Part shown: positions 7,255-14,431 of the stretch, one piece after another
Layout: every line of letters begins with the position of its first letter
Position numbering within the stretch: the first letter of the stretch is position 1
NCBI GenBank assembly: GCA_958427355.1
Contig: CAUACA010000033.1
Location: 1 to 18,229 of the forward strand
DNA length: 18,229 bases
Direction of reading: 5' to 3'
Source: an uncultured Collinsella sp.
GTDB lineage: Bacteria > Actinomycetota > Coriobacteriia > Coriobacteriales > Coriobacteriaceae
Program-made: the position numbers and the translations under genes
The notes under the pieces: generated by a model
The model's database searches: none
Seen by the model: only the letters and a program-made list of their open reading frames with translations
Told to the model about the DNA's origin: nothing

Positions 7255-8685
7255 TCAGGTGGTTGTCGGGACATAGGGATAGTATTCAAAACGCAGTGTC
7301 ATAAGCCGCTGCGGGGATTCAATAGCCGCGGCGATGATATTGGCATCGCGGGCACGATCAAACCCTTCGAGCTCGATCTGGTACGAGACGTCTTGCATAA
7401 TGTCCAGACGTCGCCAGGCTAGGAGTGTGTCACCATCGAATTCCAAGGTCTTGCCTCCGTCTGGAGCAACGGCGTATAGACGCAGCTTGGCGGTGGTTGC
7501 AGGGTCGACAACTGTGACCTTTTTAATTTCGTTTCGAGTATTCTTGGCGCCCAACAAGGTGAGCAGTGTTGGGGCCACGACCTCGCCCGATGGCAAAAAG
7601 ACGACTTCGATGGATTCAGGAAATGCGATGATAGCCGACTTGCGGACGGGCTGATTGGCGGCGGCAACTTCGATGTTTGCAGCGTCGATGACCTCTGTGT
7701 GGTCGAGCGCGGCAAGCACGCAGCAGTTACCTTCATCGATCTCTTGAGGATCAGCAAGCCCCAGATTGTCCGCGAGCTCGGGATCGTTTGGATCGGCAGC
7801 GGGCTCATTCAGCGCTTCGAAAGAAGCTGGGACGTTGTTTGTCGGCGACGGCGTGTCGCCCGCACCTGCTTCTTTATCCGTGCTCTCCTCTTGTATGGTT
7901 GCGTTGATGGATTCGTCGTTTGAGGGGAGCGTCTCGGCGTCAAGCGCGGAGGGGAGAATTCCGATGGCTCCGGATCCGTTCCACTCCATTTCGAGAAGCG
8001 CCGGGTCGGCAAGAATGCGTTGCCTGCTTTGCGCGTGGGCATCGATTTCAATAGGGCCTGCCTCTATCCCTCGTGTAAGGCTGAGTGATCCGGCTGGCTT
8101 CTCGAAATGAGCGTCTGTGTCTTTGGTGCTGACGGCGTAGAACAGCAGGGACGCTCCTCCCGCCGCGATGGCATCGGTGCCGGCTTTGGTCAGCCGCAAC
8201 GATGCCGTGAATGAGAGGGTGGGCTGCGCATCGTCTGCATTCGCGGCGGCGCAGCCCAGACATATACCGCCTCCTTTCTCGAAAAACGCACCGTCGAAGG
8301 CGACCTTCGCTCCGTTCGCCGAGTCATCGACCGAAGCGATGTCGATGCGCAGCTCTAAATTGCATGGATCGCCATCTGCATCGAGCACAACCGAGCGCCA
8401 TGTGCAGACGGCGCACCCCGCCTGGGAGCCGTTTGCCTTGTTCGAACGATTGATATCCACGACTATCGAGCCGTCCGTATTACGACGAAGGCATCCCGAG
8501 GTCGAGATTGCGGCCTGTGCGATCGAAAAACGCTTGCACGCAATGGCGCTCGGCGGATTTGGTGCGGAGCTTAGGGCTGCTGGTAAGGAGTCTGCCATGG
8601 CGGGAGTCGCCCAAGCGGCGACAGGCGTTCCGGTTGCGAGCGCGCCGCAGAGTGCGACGACGGGCAAAAGGTTCTTCGATGCCAT
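7255..8685 (-). CDS. Large secreted cysteine-containing protein, last gene of the surface cassette
   Basis: I do not recognise a named family for this 476-residue protein. A Sec signal peptide is clear, with basic and hydrophobic segments and a cleavage site near residue 31 (AMA before DSLPAA). The mature N-terminal part (about 45-240) holds cysteine pairs (CAVC, CLGC and single Cys) and beta-rich sequence. An acidic Pro/Asn/Asp-rich linker (about 255-330) follows, then a C-terminal beta-rich domain (about 345-476) with SIEVVFLPSGEVVAP near its start and LRFEYYPYVP at its end. There is no sortase motif, lipobox or terminal membrane helix, so it would be released or held by partner proteins. 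The ATG at 8685 has AAGGAG five bases upstream and lies 18 bases after the LAQTG gene. Confidence 0.7.
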   Translation of the reverse strand: MASKNLLPVVALCGALATGTPVAAWATPAMADSLPAALSSAPNPPSAIACKRFSIAQAAISTSGCLRRNTDGSIVVDINRSNKANGSQAGCAVCTWRSVVLDADGDPCNLELRIDIASVDDSANGAKVAFDGAFFEKGGGICLGCAAANADDAQPTLSFTASLRLTKAGTDAIAAGGASLLFYAVSTKDTDAHFEKPAGSLSLTRGIEAGPIEIDAHAQSRQRILADPALLEMEWNGSGAIGILPSALDAETLPSNDESINATIQEESTDKEAGAGDTPSPTNNVPASFEALNEPAADPNDPELADNLGLADPQEIDEGNCCVLAALDHTEVIDAANIEVAAANQPVRKSAIIAFPESIEVVFLPSGEVVAPTLLTLLGAKNTRNEIKKVTVVDPATTAKLRLYAVAPDGGKTLEFDGDTLLAWRRLDIMQDVSYQIELEGFDRARDANIIAAAIESPQRLMTLRFEYYPYVPTTT

Positions 8686-8703
8686 GGGGTCTCCTTAGCT
8701 AAT

Positions 8704-8985
8704 TTAGTGCGGCCTGTCCGTGTTTTGTTTCTGGCTGCGTTTGATGTGCAGACCGAGGCCGGCGGTGCCCGCGCCTGCTGCTGTGGCGCCTGCTGCCAAG
8801 AGCCATCGTCTGTCGCCTGTCTGCGCCAACGGTTCCTCGCGGTCGCCGCGGTCGAGCTCCGAGAGGTCGACCGTCACTTGCGTGGCGGCCTGCGCCTGTT
8901 CTTGCTGGGCAAAGGCCATGGCTGGCCCAAACGCTAGGATGCTGACGGCGGCGGCCAGGGCGACAGCCTTATGCCGTGTGCGCAC
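8704..8985 (-). CDS. Small LAQTG cell-wall-anchored surface protein
   Basis: This 93-residue protein has a signal peptide (RTRHK, hydrophobic core, cleavage after AFA near residue 26). A very short mature part with an acidic centre follows. A sortase signal closes it: LAQTG at 53-57, the hydrophobic stretch WLLAAGATAAGAGTAGLGL and the basic tail HIKRSQK. LAxTG is a sortase recognition variant known from actinobacteria. So little mature sequence is left that it may be a wall anchor or capping subunit for the secreted partners. I start at GTG 8985, 17 bases inside the upstream gene; an in-frame TTG at 9015 would lengthen the N region by ten residues. No sortase gene lies in the window. Confidence 0.7.
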   Translation of the reverse strand: MRTRHKAVALAAAVSILAFGPAMAFAQQEQAQAATQVTVDLSELDRGDREEPLAQTGDRRWLLAAGATAAGAGTAGLGLHIKRSQKQNTDRPH

Positions 8986-9568
8986 CGGGCTCGACCGTCC
9001 AGGTGATCGTTGCAACCTGATCGCCTTCGCCGGTTACGCGGAAGATGTCGCGCGTGACGCGGGCGACGTTTCCGCTTGTCTTGAGCTTAATTTTGTCCTT
9101 GCCGCCGGCAATGCCCTGGTAGCCCATGTCGAAGGCTGCGTTCTTGGAAAGATCGAGGCCCGTCCCCTGCGTTGCGGCGCTGGCGTTCTGGAGTGCGCCG
9201 TCGGGGCCGACCTTAAAGTCGATGGAGTTCTGCGCGGTTCCGGCCTTGGCGTCGGCAGCAATGGTCCAGGTGTTCATGGCGTCGATCTTCATGTTGGTGA
9301 CATGGATGCCGTAGGCCGAATGATTGTCGATGGTGGTCGCGTCTTCTGAGGGGCCCTGAAACGTGCCGTCGGCCTTGGCGACGAAGGGAATAACCGTCGG
9401 AACTTTGAACTCAACGTTGTCGATCTCGGTCCTGACCATTACTTTCGTGGTTCCAACGCGCCCGGCCGCCATAGCTGGCGTCGGGACGGCACCCATTGCG
9501 AGCGCGAGCGCGAGCCCTGCGCCCACGACGAGCGCTCTGGCTCCGTTCATGTTCCTGGTGATGTCCAT
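8969..9568 (-). CDS. Secreted beta-rich surface protein
   Basis: This is a 199-residue exported protein. The signal peptide ends near residue 34 (TPAMA before AGRVG). The mature part is beta-rich and contains VPTVIPFVAKADGTFQGPS, HSAYGIHVTNMKID and, near the end, ATITWTVEPG. From memory, this combination (VIPFV.KADGT, then IHVTN, then a closing ITWTV) recurs in small secreted proteins of Coriobacteria and Firmicutes surface loci. The fold may be Ig-like or WxL-like, and no enzyme motif is visible. The ATG start is seven bases after AAAGGA. The 3' end overlaps the LAQTG gene start. It is likely a subunit of an extracellular assembly. Confidence 0.7.
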   Translation of the reverse strand: MDITRNMNGARALVVGAGLALALAMGAVPTPAMAAGRVGTTKVMVRTEIDNVEFKVPTVIPFVAKADGTFQGPSEDATTIDNHSAYGIHVTNMKIDAMNTWTIAADAKAGTAQNSIDFKVGPDGALQNASAATQGTGLDLSKNAAFDMGYQGIAGGKDKIKLKTSGNVARVTRDIFRVTGEGDQVATITWTVEPGAHTA

Positions 9569-9657
9569 GGTCGTTCCTTTCTATTCGCCGCGGGCCGTCC
9601 CCGCGATGATTGGACGAATGCTGGTGAATTGTGTGCGGTGCCGCGTCGGCCGGAAGG

Positions 9658-10167
9658 CTAGTTCTCGGCTTGCTCAACCCGTACCTTGACACGTGTCGGA
9701 TTGCCGTGGCTGTCGAGGGTCTTTGCATCGAGTGCCTGGATCTCGATGTACGCCTCGCCTTCTTTGATGTCGCCGGCGGGGCACGTTTCGATTGTCTTGC
9801 CGGTCTCGACCACACCGGATTCGTACATGGTCTCATCGTTTTGGATGACGCGGAATCGCTGGGGAAATTTATTGTCTTGGACGTTTTGCACGTTGACGCG
9901 CAGCTTACCGTCCTCCTGCAGCTGAGCGACCGGTGCGACCGAAATCGTCATCATGTTGTCGCGGACGATGGCGTCGAGCTCATCTTGGATTTCCTGGTGC
10001 GTTTTGCCCTCGGCCGTCGTAACCGAAGCGCCCGCCTCGGGTACGGGCTGCGACTGCCAAGCGTATAGTCCTACGGCGACAAGGGCACAGACGATGGCCA
10101 AGCAGGCAACGATGAGCTTCTTGCGACGACCCAGGCCTGCAAAGTGGGGTGGCTTCTTCGCGCTCAT
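9658..10167 (-). CDS. Type II membrane-anchored extracellular protein
   Basis: This is a 169-residue protein with a basic N terminus (GRRKK), one membrane helix (about 18-37) and an extracellular domain of about 130 residues. The domain contains MMTISVAPVAQLQEDGKLRV, FRVIQNDETMYESGVVETGK and a closing VKVRVEQ. This layout (MxISVNP-like start, YxSGxVxPG, then a Y/A-x-xALD strand) is seen in small Ig-like surface proteins, some encoded on conjugative elements. I infer the fold from sequence alone. ATG 10167 is chosen because it overlaps the previous gene's stop in ATGA; the frame is open upstream but has no protein-like sequence there. It may anchor or assemble the secreted proteins encoded after it. 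Confidence 0.7.
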   Translation of the reverse strand: MSAKKPPHFAGLGRRKKLIVACLAIVCALVAVGLYAWQSQPVPEAGASVTTAEGKTHQEIQDELDAIVRDNMMTISVAPVAQLQEDGKLRVNVQNVQDNKFPQRFRVIQNDETMYESGVVETGKTIETCPAGDIKEGEAYIEIQALDAKTLDSHGNPTRVKVRVEQAEN

Positions 10168-10460
10168 GCGGCATCCTTGGCGGTGTAGATGCGCGCAAAG
10201 GTGGACGGGTTCGCTCCAAAGAGCATGTGAAGCATCAGGCGGCGCGAGTAGACGAGCTCTTCGAAGTCGGGAGGGAACTCGATGTCGTGGATATGCGCGA
10301 TGTGGTGGGCGAGCGCCGAGAACGACTCGGGGTCGCAGATCACATCGGTGGTAACGTGGTAGACCGTCGTATCGGGGAATGCCTCTTCGTCGAAAGGCAG
10401 GAGATGGGGATCGTCGTCGACTTCGATGGCGATGCCGTACTGGGGCCAGTAATATGCCAT
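10164..10460 (-). CDS. Small acidic cytoplasmic protein, possibly nuclease-derived
   Basis: This is a 98-residue soluble, acidic protein of unknown function. The start (YYWPQYGIAIEVDDDPH) and the middle (TVYHVTTDVICDPESFSALA) weakly resemble the core of Vsr/DUF559-like PD-(D/E)xK nuclease domains, where a strand ends in an IEVDG-like motif. The domain would be truncated and the catalytic K is not evident, so this is only a lead. It is the first gene of the surface cassette and overlaps the next by four bases. The ATG is five bases after GGGAGG. Confidence 0.65.
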   Translation of the reverse strand: MAYYWPQYGIAIEVDDDPHLLPFDEEAFPDTTVYHVTTDVICDPESFSALAHHIAHIHDIEFPPDFEELVYSRRLMLHMLFGANPSTFARIYTAKDAA

Positions 10461-10480
10461 GGGAACCTCCCTGCTTCTGG

Positions 10481-10504
10481 GCCAAAACCTCTATCGGTTT
10501 TGGC
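10481..10504 (-). promoter_or_regulatory. Perfect hairpin in the leader of the surface cassette
   Basis: GCCAAAACC (10481-10489) and GGTTTTGGC (10496-10504) are perfect complements around a six-base loop. The hairpin sits at the very 5' end of the predicted transcript and about 20 bases before the start codon of the first gene. It may stabilise the mRNA or bind a regulator. There is no T run, so a terminator is unlikely. Confidence 0.5.
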
Positions 10505-10515
10505 TGTCGACGCCG

Positions 10516-10551
10516 ACCGTATCAGCCGCTACTTGACCAATTTCTGACCAA
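10516..10551 (-). promoter_or_regulatory. Extended -10 and TTGGTCA direct repeats, surface cassette promoter
   Basis: The minus strand carries TGATACGGT (10524-10516), an extended -10. Just upstream are two TTGGTCA heptamers with an 11-base period (10551-10534). They lie near the -35 position where no good -35 hexamer is seen, as expected of an activator site. The hexamer assignment is by eye. Confidence 0.4.
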
Positions 10552-10805
10552 ATGCTTGACGGATTGGCGTCTCCGCAGGTAAAAGGCGGCAAAAAATACT
10601 CCAACTTTTTTCAAGCGACAATCGCGCGGTCGGCGACGGCGGGGCCATATGTGTCAAAAGCATCGTCTGCCGAGGAAATCAAGCCGCTCGCCGAATTGCA
10701 CGAACGTAAAAATCGCCAATTATGGAGACGGTCTCGAACACGTCGACGAAACGATGCGGTAACATCTCCCTGCAAACACTGTAGTTAGCTAAAGGGGGAG
10801 TTCGT
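10552..10805. other. Intergenic region between surface and lactate genes
   Basis: No convincing gene is seen. The plus frame 10552-10788 is open for 78 codons, but its third positions are much less GC-rich than those of neighbouring genes and it has no ribosome site. It contains an A6/T6 inverted pair around 10593-10616. A weak -10 (TAACAT, 10760-10765) is the best promoter candidate for the lactate operon, without a clear -35. The ribosome site GGGGGAG at 10794-10800 serves the next gene. Confidence 0.4.
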
Positions 10806-12407
10806 GTGTCTGCAACCATCAAACCCTTCACCGACGAGTTCGAAGAGTATGGTCGCGATGAGTCTCGCGCATCGGGCGAGGCCTCGAGCATCTCGTTTCC
10901 GACAACGGAAGACGAGGTCCGTGCCATTTTGGAAAAGCTCCATGCCGAGCGTGTCCCGGTAACGGTTCAGGGCGCCCGAACCGGCCTTGCCGCCGGTGCC
11001 GTGCCCCACGGCGGGCATATCCTCAATACTTCCCGTATGAATCGCTACTTGGGCCTTCGTCGCGATGAACAAGGCCAATTTCTGCTGCGCGTGGAGCCGG
11101 GCGTTGTGCTCTCGGAGCTGCGCAAGCAGCTGAGCAAGAAGGTGCTGCCGACTGCTGGTTGGGACCAGGCATCGCTTGAGGCCTACGAGGAGTTCCAAGA
11201 GGCCCCCGAGCAGTTCTTTCCCACCGATCCCACCGAGACGTCTGCCTGTCTGGGCGGCATGGCGGCATGCAACGCCTCCGGCGCCCGCAGCTACGCTTAC
11301 GGCCCCATGCGCCCACATATCACGGGACTCCACGTCGCGCTGGCTGATGGCGATTTGCTTGAGCTTCAGCGCGGCGAGGCTTTTGCCCAGGGCCGCCACC
11401 TGTCGCTCGTGACGGCAGCGGGCCGTGCACTCGAACTCGATCTTCCCGGATATACCATGCCCAAGACAAAAAATGCCTCAGGCTATTTCGTTGCGGACGA
11501 AATGGACGCCATCGACCTCTTTATCGGTGCGTGCGGCACGCTCGGCGTCATTACCGAGCTCGAGATCGCCCTGCAGGCGGCGCCTGCGGTCGTTTGGGGT
11601 GTGAGCTGCTTTTTCGATAGCGAAGACAAGGCCGTGTCCTTTACCGATTCCGTGCGTCCCGTCCTGTCCCATGCGGCTGCCATCGAGTACTTCGATGCTG
11701 GCGCCCTGGATATTCTACGTCGCCAGCGCGAGCAGTCGACGGCGTTTGCCTCGCTGCCGGCGCTCGACAAAGACGCCAAGGTCTGTGTCTATGTGGAGCT
11801 CGACTGCGACGACGAGGCGCAGGCGACTGAGGAGCTGTATCACTTGGGGTGGGTACTGGAGCTTGCGGGCGGCAGTGACGATGCGACATGGGTCGCGCGC
11901 ACCGAGGTCGATCGCGAGTGTCAGCGATTCTTCCGCCATGCGGTCCCCGAGAGCGTCAACATGCTTATCGACGAGCGCCGCCGCACGGATCCCACCATCA
12001 CCAAACTGGGCTCGGACATGTCGGTGCCCAACGCGCGCCTGGCCGATGTTGTTGCCCTCTATCGCCGTACGCTGGCCGAAAGCGGGCTTGAGTCTGCCGC
12101 CTGGGGACATATCGGCAACAACCATCTGCACGTGAACATCCTGCCGCGCGATGCACGGGACTATCGCCGCGGTGGAGAGCTCTTTGCCCAGTGGGCGGCC
12201 GAGGTCACGGCCATGGGCGGCGCCGTCTCCGCAGAACACGGCGTCGGCAAGATCAAGGCGGGCTTCTTGGAGACGATGTACGGCCACGAGGCCATGGTCG
12301 AATCGGCTCGACTCAAGCTGCAGCTCGACCCTGCTGGGCAGCTTGGCCGCGGCAACCTATTTTCGGAGAAGCTCTTGGATGAACTCGTCCAGAAAGGGGG
12401 CGCGTGA
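10806..12407 (+). CDS. lctD: FAD-dependent lactate dehydrogenase of an Etf-linked complex
   Basis: This is a 533-residue FAD-binding oxidoreductase of the GlcD/D-lactate dehydrogenase family. The PCMH-type FAD domain has GARTGLAAGA (56-65), DPTETSACLGGMAACNASGA (141-160) and GACGTLGVITELE (241-253). The C-terminal catalytic part ends with GHIGNNHLHVN (434-444) and EHGVGKIK (477-484), which carry the substrate and metal residues of the family. No membrane segment or Fe-S motif is present. Together with the following EtfB and EtfA genes it matches the LctD subunit of the electron-confurcating lactate dehydrogenase of Acetobacterium woodii. Lactate would be oxidised to pyruvate and the electrons passed to EtfAB. 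The GTG start is five bases after GGGGGAG. A glycolate- or other 2-hydroxyacid-linked enzyme is the alternative. Confidence 0.82.
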   Translation: MSATIKPFTDEFEEYGRDESRASGEASSISFPTTEDEVRAILEKLHAERVPVTVQGARTGLAAGAVPHGGHILNTSRMNRYLGLRRDEQGQFLLRVEPGVVLSELRKQLSKKVLPTAGWDQASLEAYEEFQEAPEQFFPTDPTETSACLGGMAACNASGARSYAYGPMRPHITGLHVALADGDLLELQRGEAFAQGRHLSLVTAAGRALELDLPGYTMPKTKNASGYFVADEMDAIDLFIGACGTLGVITELEIALQAAPAVVWGVSCFFDSEDKAVSFTDSVRPVLSHAAAIEYFDAGALDILRRQREQSTAFASLPALDKDAKVCVYVELDCDDEAQATEELYHLGWVLELAGGSDDATWVARTEVDRECQRFFRHAVPESVNMLIDERRRTDPTITKLGSDMSVPNARLADVVALYRRTLAESGLESAAWGHIGNNHLHVNILPRDARDYRRGGELFAQWAAEVTAMGGAVSAEHGVGKIKAGFLETMYGHEAMVESARLKLQLDPAGQLGRGNLFSEKLLDELVQKGGA

Positions 12408-13225
12408 AGATGAGCGAATTCCATATGGTAGTGTGCGTCAAGGCGGTGCCGGGAAGCACTGAGGTCAAGATGGACCCCAAAACCAATACCATCGTGCGTG
12501 ATGGCAAGCAGGTGGTCATCAACCCGTTCGATGCAAGCGCTCTGGAATGCGCGCTGTCGCTTAAGGACGACTTTATCGGCTTTGGCATGGATGTACGCGT
12601 GACGGTGGTGTCGATGGGCATCCCCGCGACCGAGTCACTGCTGCGCGACTGCATTGCCCGCGGCGCCGATGACGCGCTGTTGCTGACCGATCGCGCCTTT
12701 GCGGGTGCCGATACCTTGGCTACCACCTATGCCCTCAAATGTGGCATCGAGGCGCTCGACGAGGACTTTGACCTGCTCATTTGCGGCAAGATGGCAGTTG
12801 ACGGCGATACGGCCCAGATTGGTCCCGAGCTTGCCGGAGCATTTGAGATTCCCTGCGTGACCGACGTGAGTTGCGTGCAGAGCGCGGGCTTTACGACCCG
12901 CGGCTCGCTGGCGCTTGTCCACGGCTGTGACGCCGGCGAGGAAACAGTGTATCTGGAGATGCCATGCGCGATGACGACTGCCAAGGAGATTGGCCAGCTG
13001 CGCATGCCGAGTATTGCTGGCATTCGCGCGGCCGAGGAAGCGGACGTACGCGTGGTCTCTGCCGCCGATGTACATGCCGATCCCGCTCGTTGTGGTCTTG
13101 CCGGTTCGCCGACGCAGGTCGTGCGCTCGTTTGTGCCCGACCGCGACCAAACGTGCGAGGTTGTTGAGGGCACGGCGTCCGAGCGGGCGGCAAAACTCGC
13201 CAAGATTATCGAGGAGATGGCATAG
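12404..13225 (+). CDS. etfB: Electron transfer flavoprotein beta subunit
   Basis: This is a 273-residue EtfB/FixA family protein. It begins with a beta strand and VCVKAVPGSTEVKMDPKTN, then INPFDASALECAL (39-51) and the nucleotide-binding segment DGDTAQIGPELAG (133-145), followed by IPCVTDV. In bifurcating Etfs the beta subunit carries the bifurcating FAD and binds NAD. The segment around 130-145 agrees with that class, but I cannot prove the NAD site by eye. The GTG start at 12404 overlaps the lactate dehydrogenase stop in GTGA and lies about four bases after AAGGGGG. An ATG at 12410 is an alternative. It acts with the ferredoxin-fused EtfA encoded directly behind it. Confidence 0.87.
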   Translation: MKMSEFHMVVCVKAVPGSTEVKMDPKTNTIVRDGKQVVINPFDASALECALSLKDDFIGFGMDVRVTVVSMGIPATESLLRDCIARGADDALLLTDRAFAGADTLATTYALKCGIEALDEDFDLLICGKMAVDGDTAQIGPELAGAFEIPCVTDVSCVQSAGFTTRGSLALVHGCDAGEETVYLEMPCAMTTAKEIGQLRMPSIAGIRAAEEADVRVVSAADVHADPARCGLAGSPTQVVRSFVPDRDQTCEVVEGTASERAAKLAKIIEEMA

Positions 13226-14431
13226 ATGAGCGGACTGATTATCGATAGCGAAGCCTGCATTGGCTGCGGTCGCTGCGTTCGCGCCTGCGCCTCGGGCGGT
13301 ATTGTGGTGGAGGGCGAACGCCCCAATCGCTGCGCCCACGTAACCGACGGTTGTATCCTGTGCGGCGGGTGCGTCGACGCCTGCCCCGTCAACGCCATCT
13401 CGATTGAGCGCGATGAGGCTACCGGTGCGGTAGACCTTGACGCATATCGAGACATTTGGGTCTTCGTGCAAACTGACGAGTACGATGCCGTGGCGTCCGT
13501 GGCCTTCGAGCTCATGGGCAAGGGCCGCGAGCTTGCCGATGCACGCGGCTGTCGCCTGGTGGCGCTGGTCGGCATGGGCCCCGAGGGCTCGCTCGGGGAC
13601 CTGGAGCATCTGGTTTGCGCCGGCGCGGACGAAGTTCTGGTCTGTCGTGACGAGCGCCTGCGTCAGAACGACGCGGAGGTCTATGCTCGCCTCATCTGCG
13701 ATTTGGTAGCCGAGCGCAAGCCCGAAGCCATTCTGTACGGTGCGACCGCCTTTGGCCGCGAGCTGGCGCCTGGCGTTGCCGTGCGCCTGCGGACGGGCCT
13801 TACGGCCGACTGCACCGTGCTTTCGATGGATACGGAGACGGGCCTGCTGCAACAGACGCGTCCGGCGTTTGGCGGCAACTTGATGGCCACCATCATTTGC
13901 CCCAACCACCGTCCTCAGATGGCAACGGTGCGCCCCGGCATCTTTAAGGCGCCCGACTTTGACTATAGCCGCTCCGGAACGATTACCCAGGTATTTCTTG
14001 CGGAAGACGCCAAGGCTCGTGTTGAGATTTCGATTCCCGCCGAGGAATGGGGCCAGCAGGCTTCGATTGCCGATGCCGAGCGTCTCGTTGTTGTGGGTCG
14101 CGGTATTGGCTCCAAGAAAAACCTACCCTTGATGCGAAAGCTCGCCGAAGCCCTGGGTGCCGAGCTCGGCTGCACGCGACCCGTCGTGGAGGCGGGCTGG
14201 CTGGAGTATCGCCACCAGATTGGCCAGACGGGCGTGTCGGTTTCACCCAAGCTTCTCGTGAGCATTGGTGTCTCGGGTGCCATTCAGCATCTTGCCGGTA
14301 TCGGTGGGGCGGAGTGCATTATCGCCATCAATGAGGACTCGGATGCTCCCATCTTTGGCGCCGCCCAGTACAAGGTCGTCGGCGACGCCGTCGAGGTCGT
14401 TGAGGAGCTGCTGGCCCAGCTTGAGCGCTAG
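13226..14431 (+). CDS. etfA: Ferredoxin-fused electron transfer flavoprotein alpha subunit
   Basis: This is a 401-residue EtfA/FixB protein with an N-terminal 2x[4Fe-4S] ferredoxin domain. Cysteines 11, 14, 17 and 21 (CIGCGRCVRAC) and 43, 46, 49 and 53 (CILCGGCVDACP) form two CxxCxxCxxxC sets; C36 is extra. The Etf part follows from about 75, with SGAIQHLAGI (350-359) and IIAINEDSDAPIF as the FAD-binding signature and VVGDAVEVVEEL near the end. Such N-terminal Fe-S fusions occur in LctC of confurcating lactate dehydrogenases, where they take electrons from ferredoxin. The ATG follows the etfB stop with no gap. The TAG stop shares CTAG with the convergent HD gene. Confidence 0.88.
   Translation: MSGLIIDSEACIGCGRCVRACASGGIVVEGERPNRCAHVTDGCILCGGCVDACPVNAISIERDEATGAVDLDAYRDIWVFVQTDEYDAVASVAFELMGKGRELADARGCRLVALVGMGPEGSLGDLEHLVCAGADEVLVCRDERLRQNDAEVYARLICDLVAERKPEAILYGATAFGRELAPGVAVRLRTGLTADCTVLSMDTETGLLQQTRPAFGGNLMATIICPNHRPQMATVRPGIFKAPDFDYSRSGTITQVFLAEDAKARVEISIPAEEWGQQASIADAERLVVVGRGIGSKKNLPLMRKLAEALGAELGCTRPVVEAGWLEYRHQIGQTGVSVSPKLLVSIGVSGAIQHLAGIGGAECIIAINEDSDAPIFGAAQYKVVGDAVEVVEELLAQLER

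Noticed and set aside
10552..10788. 78-codon frame as a gene
   Set aside because: There is no ribosome site, its codon use is unlike its neighbours, and it ends just before the ribosome site of the next gene.
12635..13909. Open frame of 424 codons on the minus strand
   Set aside because: It is antisense to etfB and etfA, which have clear family motifs, and has no ribosome site or recognisable domain.
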